From: Alphaproteobacteria bacterium
Lineage (GTDB): Bacteria > Pseudomonadota > Alphaproteobacteria > GCA-2731375
Assembly (NCBI GenBank): GCA_016776605.1
Contig: JADHTB010000012.1
Span: 47,396 to 111,395, forward strand
Length of the DNA stretch: 64,000 nucleotides
Direction of reading: 5' to 3'
The translations under genes were made by a program, and so were the position numbers. Shown here in pieces: positions 36,538-45,205 of this stretch (within the stretch, counting starts at the first letter, position 1; the number at the start of each line of letters is the position of its first letter). The notes below the pieces were generated by a model. It did not search any database. It was not told the DNA's origin and was given only the letters and a program-made list of their open reading frames with translations.

Positions 36538-37629
36538 TTACGGTTTGATCGCGAAATCCCGCAATACTTCAGGCTTGAAAACCAAACCGTGACCGGGCCG
36601 ATCGGGTGGTGTCAGGCAATTGCCTACCGGTAGCACCGGTTCAACCCAGAGATCATCCAGGAAATCGAGATATTCCAGGACGTCCGGATTGGGGATCGCC
36701 GCCATTACCTGCACCATCAACTCGTGGAACAGATGCGGCGCGATGCGTATGCCCTTGGCGTGCGCCAGCGTGGCGATCCGGCGCATCTGGGTCAGGCCGC
36801 CGCGCATCATGTCGGGCTGCAGGATGGGGATCTTGGGGTTGTCGAAAAACGGCGCCAGATCATAATGGGTGAAATGGCTTTCGCCGCCCACCACGCGGGT
36901 CTTCAGGGCATCGGCTATACGAAAATAACCTGCGAAATCCTCGGCCACGACCGGTTCTTCCAGCCAATGAATGTTGTAGTCGTCCAACCGCCGGCCAACC
37001 ATGATCGCCTCGTCCGCCGTCCAGGCCATGTTGACGTCGACCATGATGGCGACGCCATCGCCCAAGGCGTCGCGCATGGCGGCTACATTGGCCACGTCGG
37101 TGTCATGGTCATACATATGGCCGGTTTGCATCTTGATGGCATCAAAGCCCTGCGCCACATAGGCCTTGGCCTTGTCAATCATGCCGTCCCGGCCCAGGCC
37201 GCGCCAACAACCCGAACCATATGATGGAATGGGCGTGCCATTCCGGGCCCCTCCCCATAATTGGTGCAGGGGCAGGCCGGCATGCTTGCCCAGGGCATCC
37301 CACAGGGCGATGTCGATGGCTGATTGGGCGAAGACACTGACGCCCATGCGGCCGACCCAATAAGTCGCCTGCCAGATGTCCTGCCAGATCGCCTCCACCG
37401 ATCCGATGCTGCGGCCCAACACCACTGGGGCCACCAATTCCTCGATACAGGCCTGGATGGTCCGCAACCCCCCCGACAACACCATCAGATAACCCATGCC
37501 GGTCACACCGGAGGCGGTCTCGATCTCCACCACCAGGATCTCGCGCGGGCGGTTGTAATCGGCGCTCCACCGGGGCGGGTCCGTGAAGGGGATGGATAGG
37601 CAGGTGGTGCGGATGTCCTTGACGATCAT
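36538..37629 (-). CDS. mandelate racemase/muconate lactonising enzyme family protein
   Basis: This 363-residue enolase-superfamily enzyme has a capping domain, then a barrel with metal ligands Asp in MVDVNMAWTADEA, Glu in HWLEEPVVAEDF and Glu in VVGGESHFTHYDL, followed by LQPDMMRGG and the base His in IRIAPHLFHE, as in the mandelate racemase subgroup. The usual K-x-K base motif reads AIKMQTG (K-x-Q), so the second lysine is replaced. Likely an acid-sugar dehydratase or racemase. It stands alone, convergent with cpdR. Confidence 0.87.
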   Translation of the reverse strand: MIVKDIRTTCLSIPFTDPPRWSADYNRPREILVVEIETASGVTGMGYLMVLSGGLRTIQACIEELVAPVVLGRSIGSVEAIWQDIWQATYWVGRMGVSVFAQSAIDIALWDALGKHAGLPLHQLWGGARNGTPIPSYGSGCWRGLGRDGMIDKAKAYVAQGFDAIKMQTGHMYDHDTDVANVAAMRDALGDGVAIMVDVNMAWTADEAIMVGRRLDDYNIHWLEEPVVAEDFAGYFRIADALKTRVVGGESHFTHYDLAPFFDNPKIPILQPDMMRGGLTQMRRIATLAHAKGIRIAPHLFHELMVQVMAAIPNPDVLEYLDFLDDLWVEPVLPVGNCLTPPDRPGHGLVFKPEVLRDFAIKP

Positions 37630-37797
37630 GGCCTGGTTCCTTTTACGGCGGCGCTGTGAATAAAGTCTAACTCGGGCCTGTGATTTACCTTAATGACGGG
37701 GAGCGATGATCTATGTTATTGCCCAACCGATGTTTCGCAAAGCGTTTAAACGCGGCAACCCTGTGGATAGAATTCTTGGCGTATCTTATGTAAGCTG

Positions 37798-37826
37798 TTG
37801 AATTCACACGGATTTTCCTGTATTAC
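37798..37826 (+). promoter_or_regulatory. candidate sigma-70 promoter of the dCTP deaminase gene
   Basis: TTGAAT and TATTAC are spaced by 17 bases in the 232-base divergent gap, ending 35 bases before the dCTP deaminase start. Each box matches the consensus at four of six positions, so this is only a reasonable candidate. Confidence 0.3.
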
Positions 37827-37861
37827 TGGGTCGAAAGCACAACAAACAAGGGCATCATGGG

Positions 37862-39049
37862 ATGAGCATCGCGGCCACTGATCCAAGTGACGGGGCTAAG
37901 TCCGAGAGCGGCGCCAGAACTGGCGCCACGGCGGGCACCGGAATGGGCATTCTGCCCTGCCAGGCCATTTCCGCGCTGTGGCGGGATGGCGAAATTACCG
38001 CCGCCCGACCCTTGATCGAGGGGCAGATTCAGCCATCCAGCCTGGATTTGCGTCTGGGCGAGGTAGCATATCGGGTACGGGCCTCGTTCTTGCCTGGATC
38101 CGGCAACAGCATGGCGCAAAAAATAGAGCGCTTCACCATGCACGCCATAGATCTGACCCAAGGCGCCGTGCTGGAGCGGGGTTGTGTCTATATCGTGCCG
38201 TTATTGGAGCGGTTGGCGCTGCCCGAGCGCCTGTCCGCCATTGCCAATCCAAAAAGTTCGACCGGCCGGTTGGATGTCTTCACCCGGTTGATCACTGATG
38301 GGGCCAGCGAATTCGACCGGGTCGAAGCCGGCTATCATGGCCCGCTGTATGCGGAGATTGCACCGCGCACTTTTTCTATTCTGGCCCGCACGGGGGGGCG
38401 GCTGAACCAGTTGCGCCTGCGCCGGGGCGAACACCGCCTGTCCGACGCCGAATTGACCCGGCTGCACCAACGCACGCCCCTGGTTCATGCCCAGGCGGGG
38501 ATGGAAAATATCGCCGGTGGCATCGCCCTGACCGTGGATTTAGAGGGCATCGGCGGTACGGGTGCCTTGATCGGCTATAAGGCACGGCCCCATTCGCCGC
38601 TGATTGATATCGACAAGATTGGCCATTACGACCCGGCTGATTTCTGGGAACCGATTTATGCCGGGACGGGCAGTTCTTCCGGTTTGGTCCTGAATCCGGA
38701 CGATTTCTACATCCTGGCTTCGCGGGAAGCGGTCTCGGTGCCCCCGGACTATGCCGCTGAAATGGTCGCCTATGACACTTTGGTTGGGGAGTTCCGGGTG
38801 CATTACGCCGGCTTCTTCGATCCGGGCTTTGGTTGGGCCGAGGCGGGCGGCGCCGGTACCCGTGCCGTGCTGGAAGTGCGCAGCCACGATGTGCCCTTTT
38901 TGCTGGAACATGGCCAGACCGTGGGCCGTTTGGCCTACGAGCGCCTGACCGCCAAGCCCGACCGCATCTATGGCCAGGGCATCGGTTCCAACTATCAAAA
39001 ACAGACCCTGGCCCTGGCTAAACAATTTCGCCGGGACCGGAACCGTTAG
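37862..39049 (+). CDS. dcd: 2'-deoxycytidine 5'-triphosphate deaminase, long fused form
   Basis: This 395-residue protein is about twice the length of the usual Dcd. The N-terminal half has LPCQAISALW, IQPSSLDLRLGEVAYRVRASFLP and NPKSSTGRLDVFTRLITDG, which contains the conserved serine-serine-arginine region of dCTP deaminase/dUTPase folds; the C-terminal half repeats the fold more weakly (VPPDYAAEMVAYD...VHYAGFFDPGFGW). It makes dUTP for thymidylate synthesis. The first 27 residues are a low-complexity Ser/Ala/Thr leader; an internal ATG (MGILPCQ) may be the true start. Confidence 0.87.
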   Translation: MSIAATDPSDGAKSESGARTGATAGTGMGILPCQAISALWRDGEITAARPLIEGQIQPSSLDLRLGEVAYRVRASFLPGSGNSMAQKIERFTMHAIDLTQGAVLERGCVYIVPLLERLALPERLSAIANPKSSTGRLDVFTRLITDGASEFDRVEAGYHGPLYAEIAPRTFSILARTGGRLNQLRLRRGEHRLSDAELTRLHQRTPLVHAQAGMENIAGGIALTVDLEGIGGTGALIGYKARPHSPLIDIDKIGHYDPADFWEPIYAGTGSSSGLVLNPDDFYILASREAVSVPPDYAAEMVAYDTLVGEFRVHYAGFFDPGFGWAEAGGAGTRAVLEVRSHDVPFLLEHGQTVGRLAYERLTAKPDRIYGQGIGSNYQKQTLALAKQFRRDRNR

Positions 39050-39077
39050 GGCAAGGCCTGCTGATGCTGCCTGCTGA

Positions 39078-40991
39078 TTATGTTGCGATGGCCGCCGGCA
39101 AATAAATCGTTACGGTAGTGCCCTGTCCCACCTGACTTTCAATGTCGAGGCCGCCGTTGGATTGCTCCGCGAAGCCAAACACCATGCTCAGGCCCAAACC
39201 GGTGCCTTTGCCCATTTCCTTGGTGGTGAAGAAGGGCTCGAAAACCCGTTTCAGGTCATCTTCCGCAATACCCGAACCGGTATCCGTCACCGATAACGCG
39301 ACGTAAGGTCCCAGCGGAAGAGCCGGCAGATTTATCAATTCGTTGGCTTCAACTTGCCGGTTCACGGCGGCAAATGCCAAAATGCCGCCCTCGGACATGG
39401 CATCGCGGGCATTGATCATCAAATTCAACAGGGCGTTTTCAAGCTGGGCGGCGTCTGCCATGGCGGGCCACAGGCCATCGGCAACCGATATCTTGATTTC
39501 GATGGCGGGATCGACCAGGCGCCGGGCTAAATTCTGTACGTTATGCACGGTCTGGGCAATATCCGTGACCCCCGGGGACAACGGCTGCTGCCTGGCGAAC
39601 GACAGCAATCGATCGGTGAGGGCGGCGCCTCGATTGGTGGCCCGCAGGGCCACATCAATCATCTCTTTGGATGGCGCGTCCAGGTCGGGATTGAGATTCA
39701 AAAGCTCCAGGCTGCCAAGGATCGCGGTCAACAGATTGTTGAAATCATGGGCCACCCCGCCCGTCAGCAGACCGATGGCCTCCAGGCGCTGATGCTGCCT
39801 GAGCTTTTCCTCCTGCAATTTGCGCTGGCTGATATCGCGCAGCAGCACGGTCATTTCCGTCGCCCCTTCCAACTGCAGTTTGGCGATTGAGGCCTCGGCT
39901 GGAAATTCACCGCCATCGCGGCGCATGCCGATGATCTCGCCCCGTTCCCGCATGATCCGCCGGCGGACCGGGGACGCCGCAAAGGATGCAACATGATCAC
40001 CGTGGGTGGAGCGAAACCGATCCGGGATCAGCGTTTCTATATGTGCGCCGATGATTTCGTCGGCCCTGTAGCCAAAAATTTCTTCGGCGCCGCGACTAAA
40101 CAAAGTGATCTTTAAATTACTGTCGATGGAAATAATCGCCTCGAGGGCGTTTTCCAACAGGCTGTCCAGGCGCTCGGCGGTACGGCGTTCGGCGGCTTCC
40201 GCCACCACCCGTTCAGTGACGTCCTGAATGACCCCGATGAAGTGCCTTATTTTGCCGTCCGCGCCCGATTTCATTTCGGCGGTTTCGTGTACGACACGGA
40301 TCACCCCATCGGCGCGAATAATACGGTGGGTCAATTCAAATCGAGCGCCCGATTGCAGCGCGGTCTCGAATTGCTGTCTCACCGCAAGCAGGTCGTCCGG
40401 ATGAACGTAGCGGCGGAATTCCGCCGGCGTTACACCGCTTCGGTTCGCTTTAAGACCGAATATGGCGAAGGTTTGGGGGGACCAGTCGATCCAGTCATTG
40501 TCCAGATCCCTTTCCCAGCGGCCAATGTTTCCCAGCCGTTGCGCCTGCGCTGCATTGGCCTGTTCCTGGGCCAGATCGTTGAGCGCGCCGCGGGTCTCGC
40601 TAACGTCCTCGATCAAGGCAAAGAATCCCAGGACATCGCCGTTTTTTGCCAAATGGGGCATATGCCGCACCCACGACGTATAGTCGCCGTTGTCCGTTTT
40701 ATAATAGACCTCGAAGCTCGCAGCTTCACCGGCCAAGGTTTTGGCGATCCAGGGGCCGGCGGTCCGATAAACCTCCGCCGGCAAAATATCTTGCACCAAT
40801 CTGCCGATGATTTCGGTGCGCGGCCGCGAATGTCTTGTCTCAAACGCCTGGTTGACGAAGCGGAAACGTTCGTTTTTGTCGATATAGACAATCAAGGCCG
40901 GCAAGTTATCGGTAATCAGGCGTAGCCCATCCGAGTCAAAAATCGAGTTGCCCGGTGCCTCGGCGTTATCCAATGGTCCTGGATCCGTCAT
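39078..40991 (-). CDS. PAS-domain hybrid-free sensor histidine kinase
   Basis: This 637-residue soluble kinase has no transmembrane helix. Three PAS/PAC units are seen (about 20-140, 155-265 and 280-395; [24 protein letters not shown] and [12 protein letters not shown] mark their ends). The dimerisation/phosphoacceptor region is [20 protein letters not shown], followed by a HATPase with [10 protein letters not shown] (N box), [11 protein letters not shown] (G1) and [13 protein letters not shown] (G2). No receiver domain is fused. A single-domain receiver is encoded divergently 155 bases away and is the likely partner. The signal is unknown; several PAS units suggest redox, light or small-ligand sensing. 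Confidence 0.92.
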   Translation of the reverse strand: MTDPGPLDNAEAPGNSIFDSDGLRLITDNLPALIVYIDKNERFRFVNQAFETRHSRPRTEIIGRLVQDILPAEVYRTAGPWIAKTLAGEAASFEVYYKTDNGDYTSWVRHMPHLAKNGDVLGFFALIEDVSETRGALNDLAQEQANAAQAQRLGNIGRWERDLDNDWIDWSPQTFAIFGLKANRSGVTPAEFRRYVHPDDLLAVRQQFETALQSGARFELTHRIIRADGVIRVVHETAEMKSGADGKIRHFIGVIQDVTERVVAEAAERRTAERLDSLLENALEAIISIDSNLKITLFSRGAEEIFGYRADEIIGAHIETLIPDRFRSTHGDHVASFAASPVRRRIMRERGEIIGMRRDGGEFPAEASIAKLQLEGATEMTVLLRDISQRKLQEEKLRQHQRLEAIGLLTGGVAHDFNNLLTAILGSLELLNLNPDLDAPSKEMIDVALRATNRGAALTDRLLSFARQQPLSPGVTDIAQTVHNVQNLARRLVDPAIEIKISVADGLWPAMADAAQLENALLNLMINARDAMSEGGILAFAAVNRQVEANELINLPALPLGPYVALSVTDTGSGIAEDDLKRVFEPFFTTKEMGKGTGLGLSMVFGFAEQSNGGLDIESQVGQGTTVTIYLPAAIAT

Positions 40992-41146
40992 GTTTATTCA
41001 GGGGCCTTTCCTCGGCGTTTGATAAATTGTATCATCAGCCAGGGCGCATCTTCAACGGACAACAGTCTCGGCGATAAATGCCAGACCCGCCATTCCCAGC
41101 CGGGCGCGCCCATGCTCTAGGGTATCGTGCCGATAAGAATGAAGAC

Positions 41147-41536
41147 ATGAACGAAACGGTCGACAATTCAAAAATCCGAATTCTGGTTATCGACGACGAC
41201 GATCTGGTCCGGGAAACCATAAAGTTAGGCTTGGAATCAGCGCACTATCAGGTCGTGGAAGCAAATGACGGCGCCGTTGGCCTGAAAATAGCGTCCCAAG
41301 ACGAATTCGATCTTGTGATTACGGATATATTGATGCCGAACAAGGAAGGCATTGAAACGATACAGGAACTGCGCCGGGCAAGGCCCACTCTGAAAATCAT
41401 CGCCATTTCAGGTGGCGATCGCCGGGGCGGTAGTTTCCTGGAAATCGCCGAAAAGTTTGGCGCCAGTAAAACGCTGCGCAAGCCTTTTCGTCCACAGGAA
41501 TTGCTGCGCTGCGTCCAAGACCTCCTGGCCGAATAG
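41147..41536 (+). CDS. single-domain response regulator
   Basis: This 129-residue receiver-only protein has acidic residues in VIDDDDLVRE, phospho-acceptor Asp60 in LVITDILMP, a Ser in AISGGDRRGGS and Lys112 in LRKPF. It has no output domain. The loop insertion GGDRRGGSFLEIAEKFGASK is typical of receivers paired with hybrid-type PAS kinases. The short start (MNETVDNSK) is preferred to one 23 codons upstream, which would extend into a non-conserved, proline-rich leader. It is divergent from the PAS kinase and probably receives its phosphate. Confidence 0.88.
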   Translation: MNETVDNSKIRILVIDDDDLVRETIKLGLESAHYQVVEANDGAVGLKIASQDEFDLVITDILMPNKEGIETIQELRRARPTLKIIAISGGDRRGGSFLEIAEKFGASKTLRKPFRPQELLRCVQDLLAE

Positions 41537-41538
41537 TC

Positions 41539-41641
41539 AGAGCAATTCCGAATTAATGAGAATCGCGAAGCGATTCTAAATGATTGGAAAAATTGCTCTA
41601 ATTTTTAAGATTTGAGCATTTTCAGAATGAAAATGCTCTAG
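41539..41641 (+). repeat. dispersed double-hairpin repeat, copy C
   Basis: This copy spans 103 bases, opens AGAGCAATTCCGAATTAATG and closes GAAAATGCTCTAG. Both hairpins are well kept: AGAATCGC-GAA-GCGATTCT inside outer arms, then GAGCATTTTC-AGAAT-GAAAATGCTC. It fills the gap between the convergent response-regulator and pentapeptide-repeat genes, two bases past one stop and 19 before the other, and faces copy D in inverted orientation. Confidence 0.93.
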
Positions 41642-41660
41642 TGCGGCCGCATAATCCGGA

Positions 41661-42956
41661 TTAATCCAGGTGCGCCTTCGACATATCGGTGCCTTCCAGC
41701 CGTGCACCCGTTAGATCGGCGCCTCGGAACGATGCGTCAGCCACATCAGCGCCGGAAAGATCGGCGCCACGCAAATTGGCATCGTCCAAACTGGCGCCCG
41801 TCAAATCGGCCCCATTAAACTTGACGTCCGCCAAATCGGCATCGCGGAAACGGGCATGGGCCAGGCTACTGCGCCAGACCCGGCCCATGGAGGCGGCACT
41901 TTCCAGCGGCCCCAGGTTGGCTCCGGCCAGATTTGCGCCATTCAATGTGGCCCGTTCCAAGCGTATGCCGCGCATGTCGGCCTGGCGCAAATTCGCGCCC
42001 CGCAAATCGGCGCTGCAAAGATCGGCCATGCTGAGTACGCTGGCGGATAGATTGGCTGATTTGAAAATGGCTCCGGTCAGGACAGCCGCCGCCAGGTTGA
42101 GGTTTTGCATATCCTTGCCGCTCAAGTCAGCGTTGGAAAGATCGGCTCGGGCGCCGCCATCGTCGTAAATCCATTGGCGGTGCGCGGACAAAATTTCATC
42201 CAAATGGTCGGCGATGTCGGTATCAGGCCTTGGCAGTTTGGCTACCTGCAGTTCGGGTATATTCAAGGCTTCCGGATCGATGATGGCGCCGGCCAGCTCG
42301 GCCCCGTTGAAATCAGCGTTGTCAAAGGTGGCGCCGGTTAGATTTGCGCCGCTCAAATTCGCGCCCATCATTTTGGAACCGGACAGGTCGGCGCCTTCCA
42401 TTTGGGCCCCAACGAAGAAGCAATTGCGCATGTCGGCGCCGATCAGGCTGACATTGCGCAGGACCGCATCGGTGAAATCGGTTTGCGCGGCGAAACTGCC
42501 CGACATCTTGGCGGAGGTAAAATCGGCACGGGTGGCGATTGCGGCCGACAATTCCGAATTTCGGTGTACTTGGCGGGTTTCGCCGTTTTCATGTTGGGCC
42601 AGTACGCCTTCGCGCATATCAGCTTTAACCAGGATGGCATCGCTTAAATCAGCGCCACGCATACAGGCGCCGCGCAAGTCACAACGCGTCATATTGGCCC
42701 GGCGCAGATTGGCGACCCGAAGATCGGTACTGAACAGGGTCGCGCTGGTGAAATTGGTCTCCATCAAGATGGCATGTTGCAGGCTGGCGCCGGTGAAGTC
42801 AGCCATGGAAAAGTCAAATCTGGAGAATTCCTCGTTGGCCAGATCATGCAGCGAGAGATTGGCACGCCGGCCGCCATTACGCTGCTCCAGCATTTTCTTA
42901 TGGCCTCGCAGGATTTGCGCCAGCTCGGGCCGCCCAATTTTCTTTAACTCCGCCAT
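41661..42956 (-). CDS. pentapeptide-repeat protein with two beta-helix blocks
   Basis: This 431-residue protein starts with a short helix (KKIGRPELAQILRGHKKML), then has A(D/N)LxX pentads: a first block (about 30-225, e.g. GADLSGSKMMGANLSGANLTG), a linker with a helix (about 228-270, DTDIADHLDEILSAHRQWI) and a second block to the C-terminus (e.g. DADLADVKFNGADLTGASLDD). Such proteins fold as right-handed quadrilateral helices; some mimic DNA and bind gyrase, most have no known role. No membrane segment is seen. The gene is bracketed within 20 bases by inverted copies of the dispersed repeat. No partner gene is evident. Confidence 0.92.
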   Translation of the reverse strand: MAELKKIGRPELAQILRGHKKMLEQRNGGRRANLSLHDLANEEFSRFDFSMADFTGASLQHAILMETNFTSATLFSTDLRVANLRRANMTRCDLRGACMRGADLSDAILVKADMREGVLAQHENGETRQVHRNSELSAAIATRADFTSAKMSGSFAAQTDFTDAVLRNVSLIGADMRNCFFVGAQMEGADLSGSKMMGANLSGANLTGATFDNADFNGAELAGAIIDPEALNIPELQVAKLPRPDTDIADHLDEILSAHRQWIYDDGGARADLSNADLSGKDMQNLNLAAAVLTGAIFKSANLSASVLSMADLCSADLRGANLRQADMRGIRLERATLNGANLAGANLGPLESAASMGRVWRSSLAHARFRDADLADVKFNGADLTGASLDDANLRGADLSGADVADASFRGADLTGARLEGTDMSKAHLD

Positions 42957-42972
42957 CCTGCTCCTCGCCAGA

Positions 42973-43075
42973 CTAGAGCATTTTCAGAATGAAAATGCTC
43001 GGATCGTTAGAATTAGAGCAATTTTTCCAATCACTTAGAATCGCTTCGCGATTCTCATTAATTCGGAATTGCTCC
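42973..43075 (-). repeat. dispersed double-hairpin repeat, copy D (inverted)
   Basis: This copy is reversed relative to A, B, C and E. On the plus strand it opens CTAGAGCATTTTCAGAATG and closes TTCGGAATTGCTCC. It lies 16 bases upstream of the start of the pentapeptide-repeat gene, thus in its promoter region, and forms with copy C an inverted pair around that gene. The terminal base pairs of its outer end are partly lost (GCTCC instead of GCTCTA). Confidence 0.93.
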
Positions 43076-43307
43076 AGGCGTATGAATCTAGCGCTCATTA
43101 ATTGTTAGAACGGTCAAATTGTATTTCGAACTATCAGTATAGATGCAAAGGTATTAACCAAATGCTTCCCGCTGACACTTCCATACCCCTTCCGATGTAG
43201 TTCAAATGGGCGGCTTTCCTTATTGATCTTTCAACTTGTTTGTCGGCAACGGTTGCGAACGCGGACCGGTTCGTCCAATCTGGCGCCAACGCCCACAAAC
43301 AGACGAG
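43076..43307. other. intergenic stretch upstream of the dienelactone hydrolase gene
   Basis: Together with copy D this makes a gap of about 350 bases between divergent genes. It is A/T-richer than its surroundings and probably holds the hydrolase promoter. An in-frame start 24 codons upstream of the chosen ATG falls here but has no ribosome site and a non-conserved reading. Nothing else was recognised. Confidence 0.4.
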
Positions 43308-44066
43308 ATGAATAAGACCATGCAGGATTTCGAGACCGAGATTAAGACCGCCGATGGCGTCATGGACGTCTTTGTCTGTCATCCGGACCAGAATGGACCG
43401 CATCCGGCGGTCATATTGTACATGGATGCGCCGGGCATGCGCGAGGAGCTGCGTGATATGGCCCGGCGTATCGGCACGGTAGGCTATACGGTACTGCTGC
43501 CGAATATGTATTACCGGACAGGCCGGGAGGGGCATTATGGCTATGATCTGTCGCGCATTCGCGTGGACGATGACGAGCGGGCCAAGATGTTTGCGGTGAT
43601 GAGCAGCCTCACCAATGCCCGGGTGGTCGATGATACCAAAGGATTGTTGGGCTTTATTGATAATTGCGCGGCCGCCGCGCCCGGCCCGGTGGGCTGCGTC
43701 GGCTATTGCATGAGCGGGCAGTTCGTTATGTCCGTGGGGGCGGCTTATCCTGATAGCTTCGCCGCCATCGCCTCATATCATGGGGTCAAAATCATCACGG
43801 ATCAGCCGGACTCACCCCATCTCGTGGCCAATCGGATCAAGGGCGAGGTTTATCTGGGCTTTGCCTCGGATGACCCTCACGTGCCGGAAGAGGAGCTGGC
43901 GGCCATGCCCGGCGCCATGCAGGCGGCTGGGATTAAACACACGATCGAGATTTATCCCGATACGGAACACGGCTTCGTCTTCCCGCAGCGCCCGGTCTAT
44001 AAAAAGGCCGCTGCGGAACGTCATTGGGAAACCATGCTGGCGCTGTTTGACCGCCGCCTGCGATAG
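43308..44066 (+). CDS. dienelactone hydrolase family protein
   Basis: This 252-residue alpha/beta-hydrolase has the family's cysteine nucleophile at Cys134 in VGYCMSGQFVM (GxCxSG), the acid in GFASDDPHVPEEEL and the histidine in PDTEHGFVFPQR. VILYMDAPGMREELRDMARR near the N-terminus is typical of the subgroup. Dienelactone hydrolases open lactones formed in ring cleavage of catechols. The ATG of MNKTMQDFE is used. The TAG stop coincides with the first bases of repeat copy E. Monocistronic. Confidence 0.9.
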   Translation: MNKTMQDFETEIKTADGVMDVFVCHPDQNGPHPAVILYMDAPGMREELRDMARRIGTVGYTVLLPNMYYRTGREGHYGYDLSRIRVDDDERAKMFAVMSSLTNARVVDDTKGLLGFIDNCAAAAPGPVGCVGYCMSGQFVMSVGAAYPDSFAAIASYHGVKIITDQPDSPHLVANRIKGEVYLGFASDDPHVPEEELAAMPGAMQAAGIKHTIEIYPDTEHGFVFPQRPVYKKAAAERHWETMLALFDRRLR

Positions 44067-44167
44067 GGCAATTCCGAATCAAAGAGAATCGCGAAGCGAT
44101 TCTAAGTGTTTGGAAAAATTGCTCTAATTCTAAAGGTCTGAGCATTTTCAGAATGAAAATGCTCTAG
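44064..44167 (+). repeat. dispersed double-hairpin repeat, copy E
   Basis: This 104-base copy opens TAGGGCAATTCCGAATCAAA and closes GAATGAAAATGCTCTAG. Both hairpins are intact, the first with AGAATCGC-GAA-GCGATTCT. Its first three bases are the stop codon of the dienelactone hydrolase gene; its far end is 63 bases before the stop of the convergent DnaB-like ATPase gene. Confidence 0.92.
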
Positions 44168-44229
44168 GTAAGGCAGACCGGCCCGGAGCAATCCTGGCGT
44201 ATTTCAGTCGCCATCCACTCGCGTACAAT

Positions 44230-45201
44230 TCACTCGCGTGCCGTTTTCTCGCGGACGATGGGCCGGTGGATGGTCTCTTCGTCGAAGATGCCGGTGGCCG
44301 GCATAAATTTAATCATGCGGGAGCTGGTTTCGCCAAAACGGTTCTTCCGTAGATTGATCGAAACAGAACGGCTCTTGCTTATCAGCTCGTCCGGGTGGGT
44401 ATAACTGCCCTGGTTCACCGGTCGTTCAACATTGACGAGGAAGGTAACGCTATCGGCGGAATATTCCAGATCCGATGTGCCCTCCAGGCTTTCCAGGATG
44501 GCTTCGCCCCTGTGCAAGCGGTTCTGCGACGATATGGCCAGGACCGGGCTATCCAGGCACAATGCCAAACGCCGCATTTCTGTCATCAGCTTTGCAATTT
44601 CGTGGCGGAATTCCGAGAATTGCCGCGCGCCCGCCGCCCAAATCTGCAAGTAGTCGACGATAATAAGGATGCGGTCACTGTCACTGGCAGCGAGCATATC
44701 GCGGGCCATTTCCTCGGCTTTTTCTCCGGGCAATTCCGGGCTGGCCTGGGCCACGGCGATGCGGGAAAAAGTTTTCTTGTGCGCCGCCATGGCGGCTTTC
44801 AGCGTGGCTTTGTCCAATATCCCGTCCATCAGCTCCCGGCTGTTAAATTCGGCCTGCTGGCATAACAGCTTCATGACCAGGAATTCCGATTGCAAATCGA
44901 AACTTAAATACAAAACGGGAAAGCCGGCCTGGGCAGCTACTGCGGCATTGGACAGGGCAAATGCGGTCTTGCCGCTGCCAGGCTCTCCAGCCAGCAGGTT
45001 CAAGCCGGTGGGCCAGCCGCCCATACTGTTGTTGAGAAATTGCAAGGCCGTTGGAACCACTTTTCCAGCCGCTTCTTGCGAGCCGTATTGACGCTGCAGG
45101 GCCGGCAAATAGTCACTGGCCACCGCCAGCTTAGTGGTGGCGCCCGATTCTGCCAGGGCCAATCCGGCGGCACCTCGTTTTGGTTTTACGGGTTCGTTCA
45201 T
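44230..45201 (-). CDS. stand-alone DnaB-type RecA-fold ATPase
   Basis: The 323-residue protein matches the C-terminal helicase domain of DnaB but lacks the N-terminal primase-binding domain. Walker A is GEPGSGKTAF (Lys78), Walker B ILIIVDYLQIW, followed by SPVLAISSQNRL and the arginine-finger-like KNRFGETSSRMIKF. The first 45 residues are a non-conserved leader. It is too short to be the replicative helicase and could be a phage-like or repair-related ATPase. It follows tldD after 4 bases, so both are likely co-transcribed. Role unknown. Confidence 0.82.
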   Translation of the reverse strand: MNEPVKPKRGAAGLALAESGATTKLAVASDYLPALQRQYGSQEAAGKVVPTALQFLNNSMGGWPTGLNLLAGEPGSGKTAFALSNAAVAAQAGFPVLYLSFDLQSEFLVMKLLCQQAEFNSRELMDGILDKATLKAAMAAHKKTFSRIAVAQASPELPGEKAEEMARDMLAASDSDRILIIVDYLQIWAAGARQFSEFRHEIAKLMTEMRRLALCLDSPVLAISSQNRLHRGEAILESLEGTSDLEYSADSVTFLVNVERPVNQGSYTHPDELISKSRSVSINLRKNRFGETSSRMIKFMPATGIFDEETIHRPIVREKTARE

Positions 45202-45205
45202 GAGC

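Noticed and set aside
37765..37773. DnaA box or origin of replication near the dCTP deaminase gene
   Set aside because: Only one near-match (TGTGGATAG) was found, with no cluster of boxes and no origin-linked genes.
41661..42956. Qnr/MfpA-type quinolone-resistance protein
   Set aside because: Length, the linker between two blocks and lack of the typical loops do not fit; only the repeat fold is shared.
11309..44167. CRISPR array formed by the repeated sequence
   Set aside because: The copies are about 100 bp, far apart, in both orientations and each contains two hairpins; there are no regular spacers or cas genes.
44230..45201. Replicative helicase DnaB
   Set aside because: The N-terminal domain is absent and the protein is about 150 residues too short.
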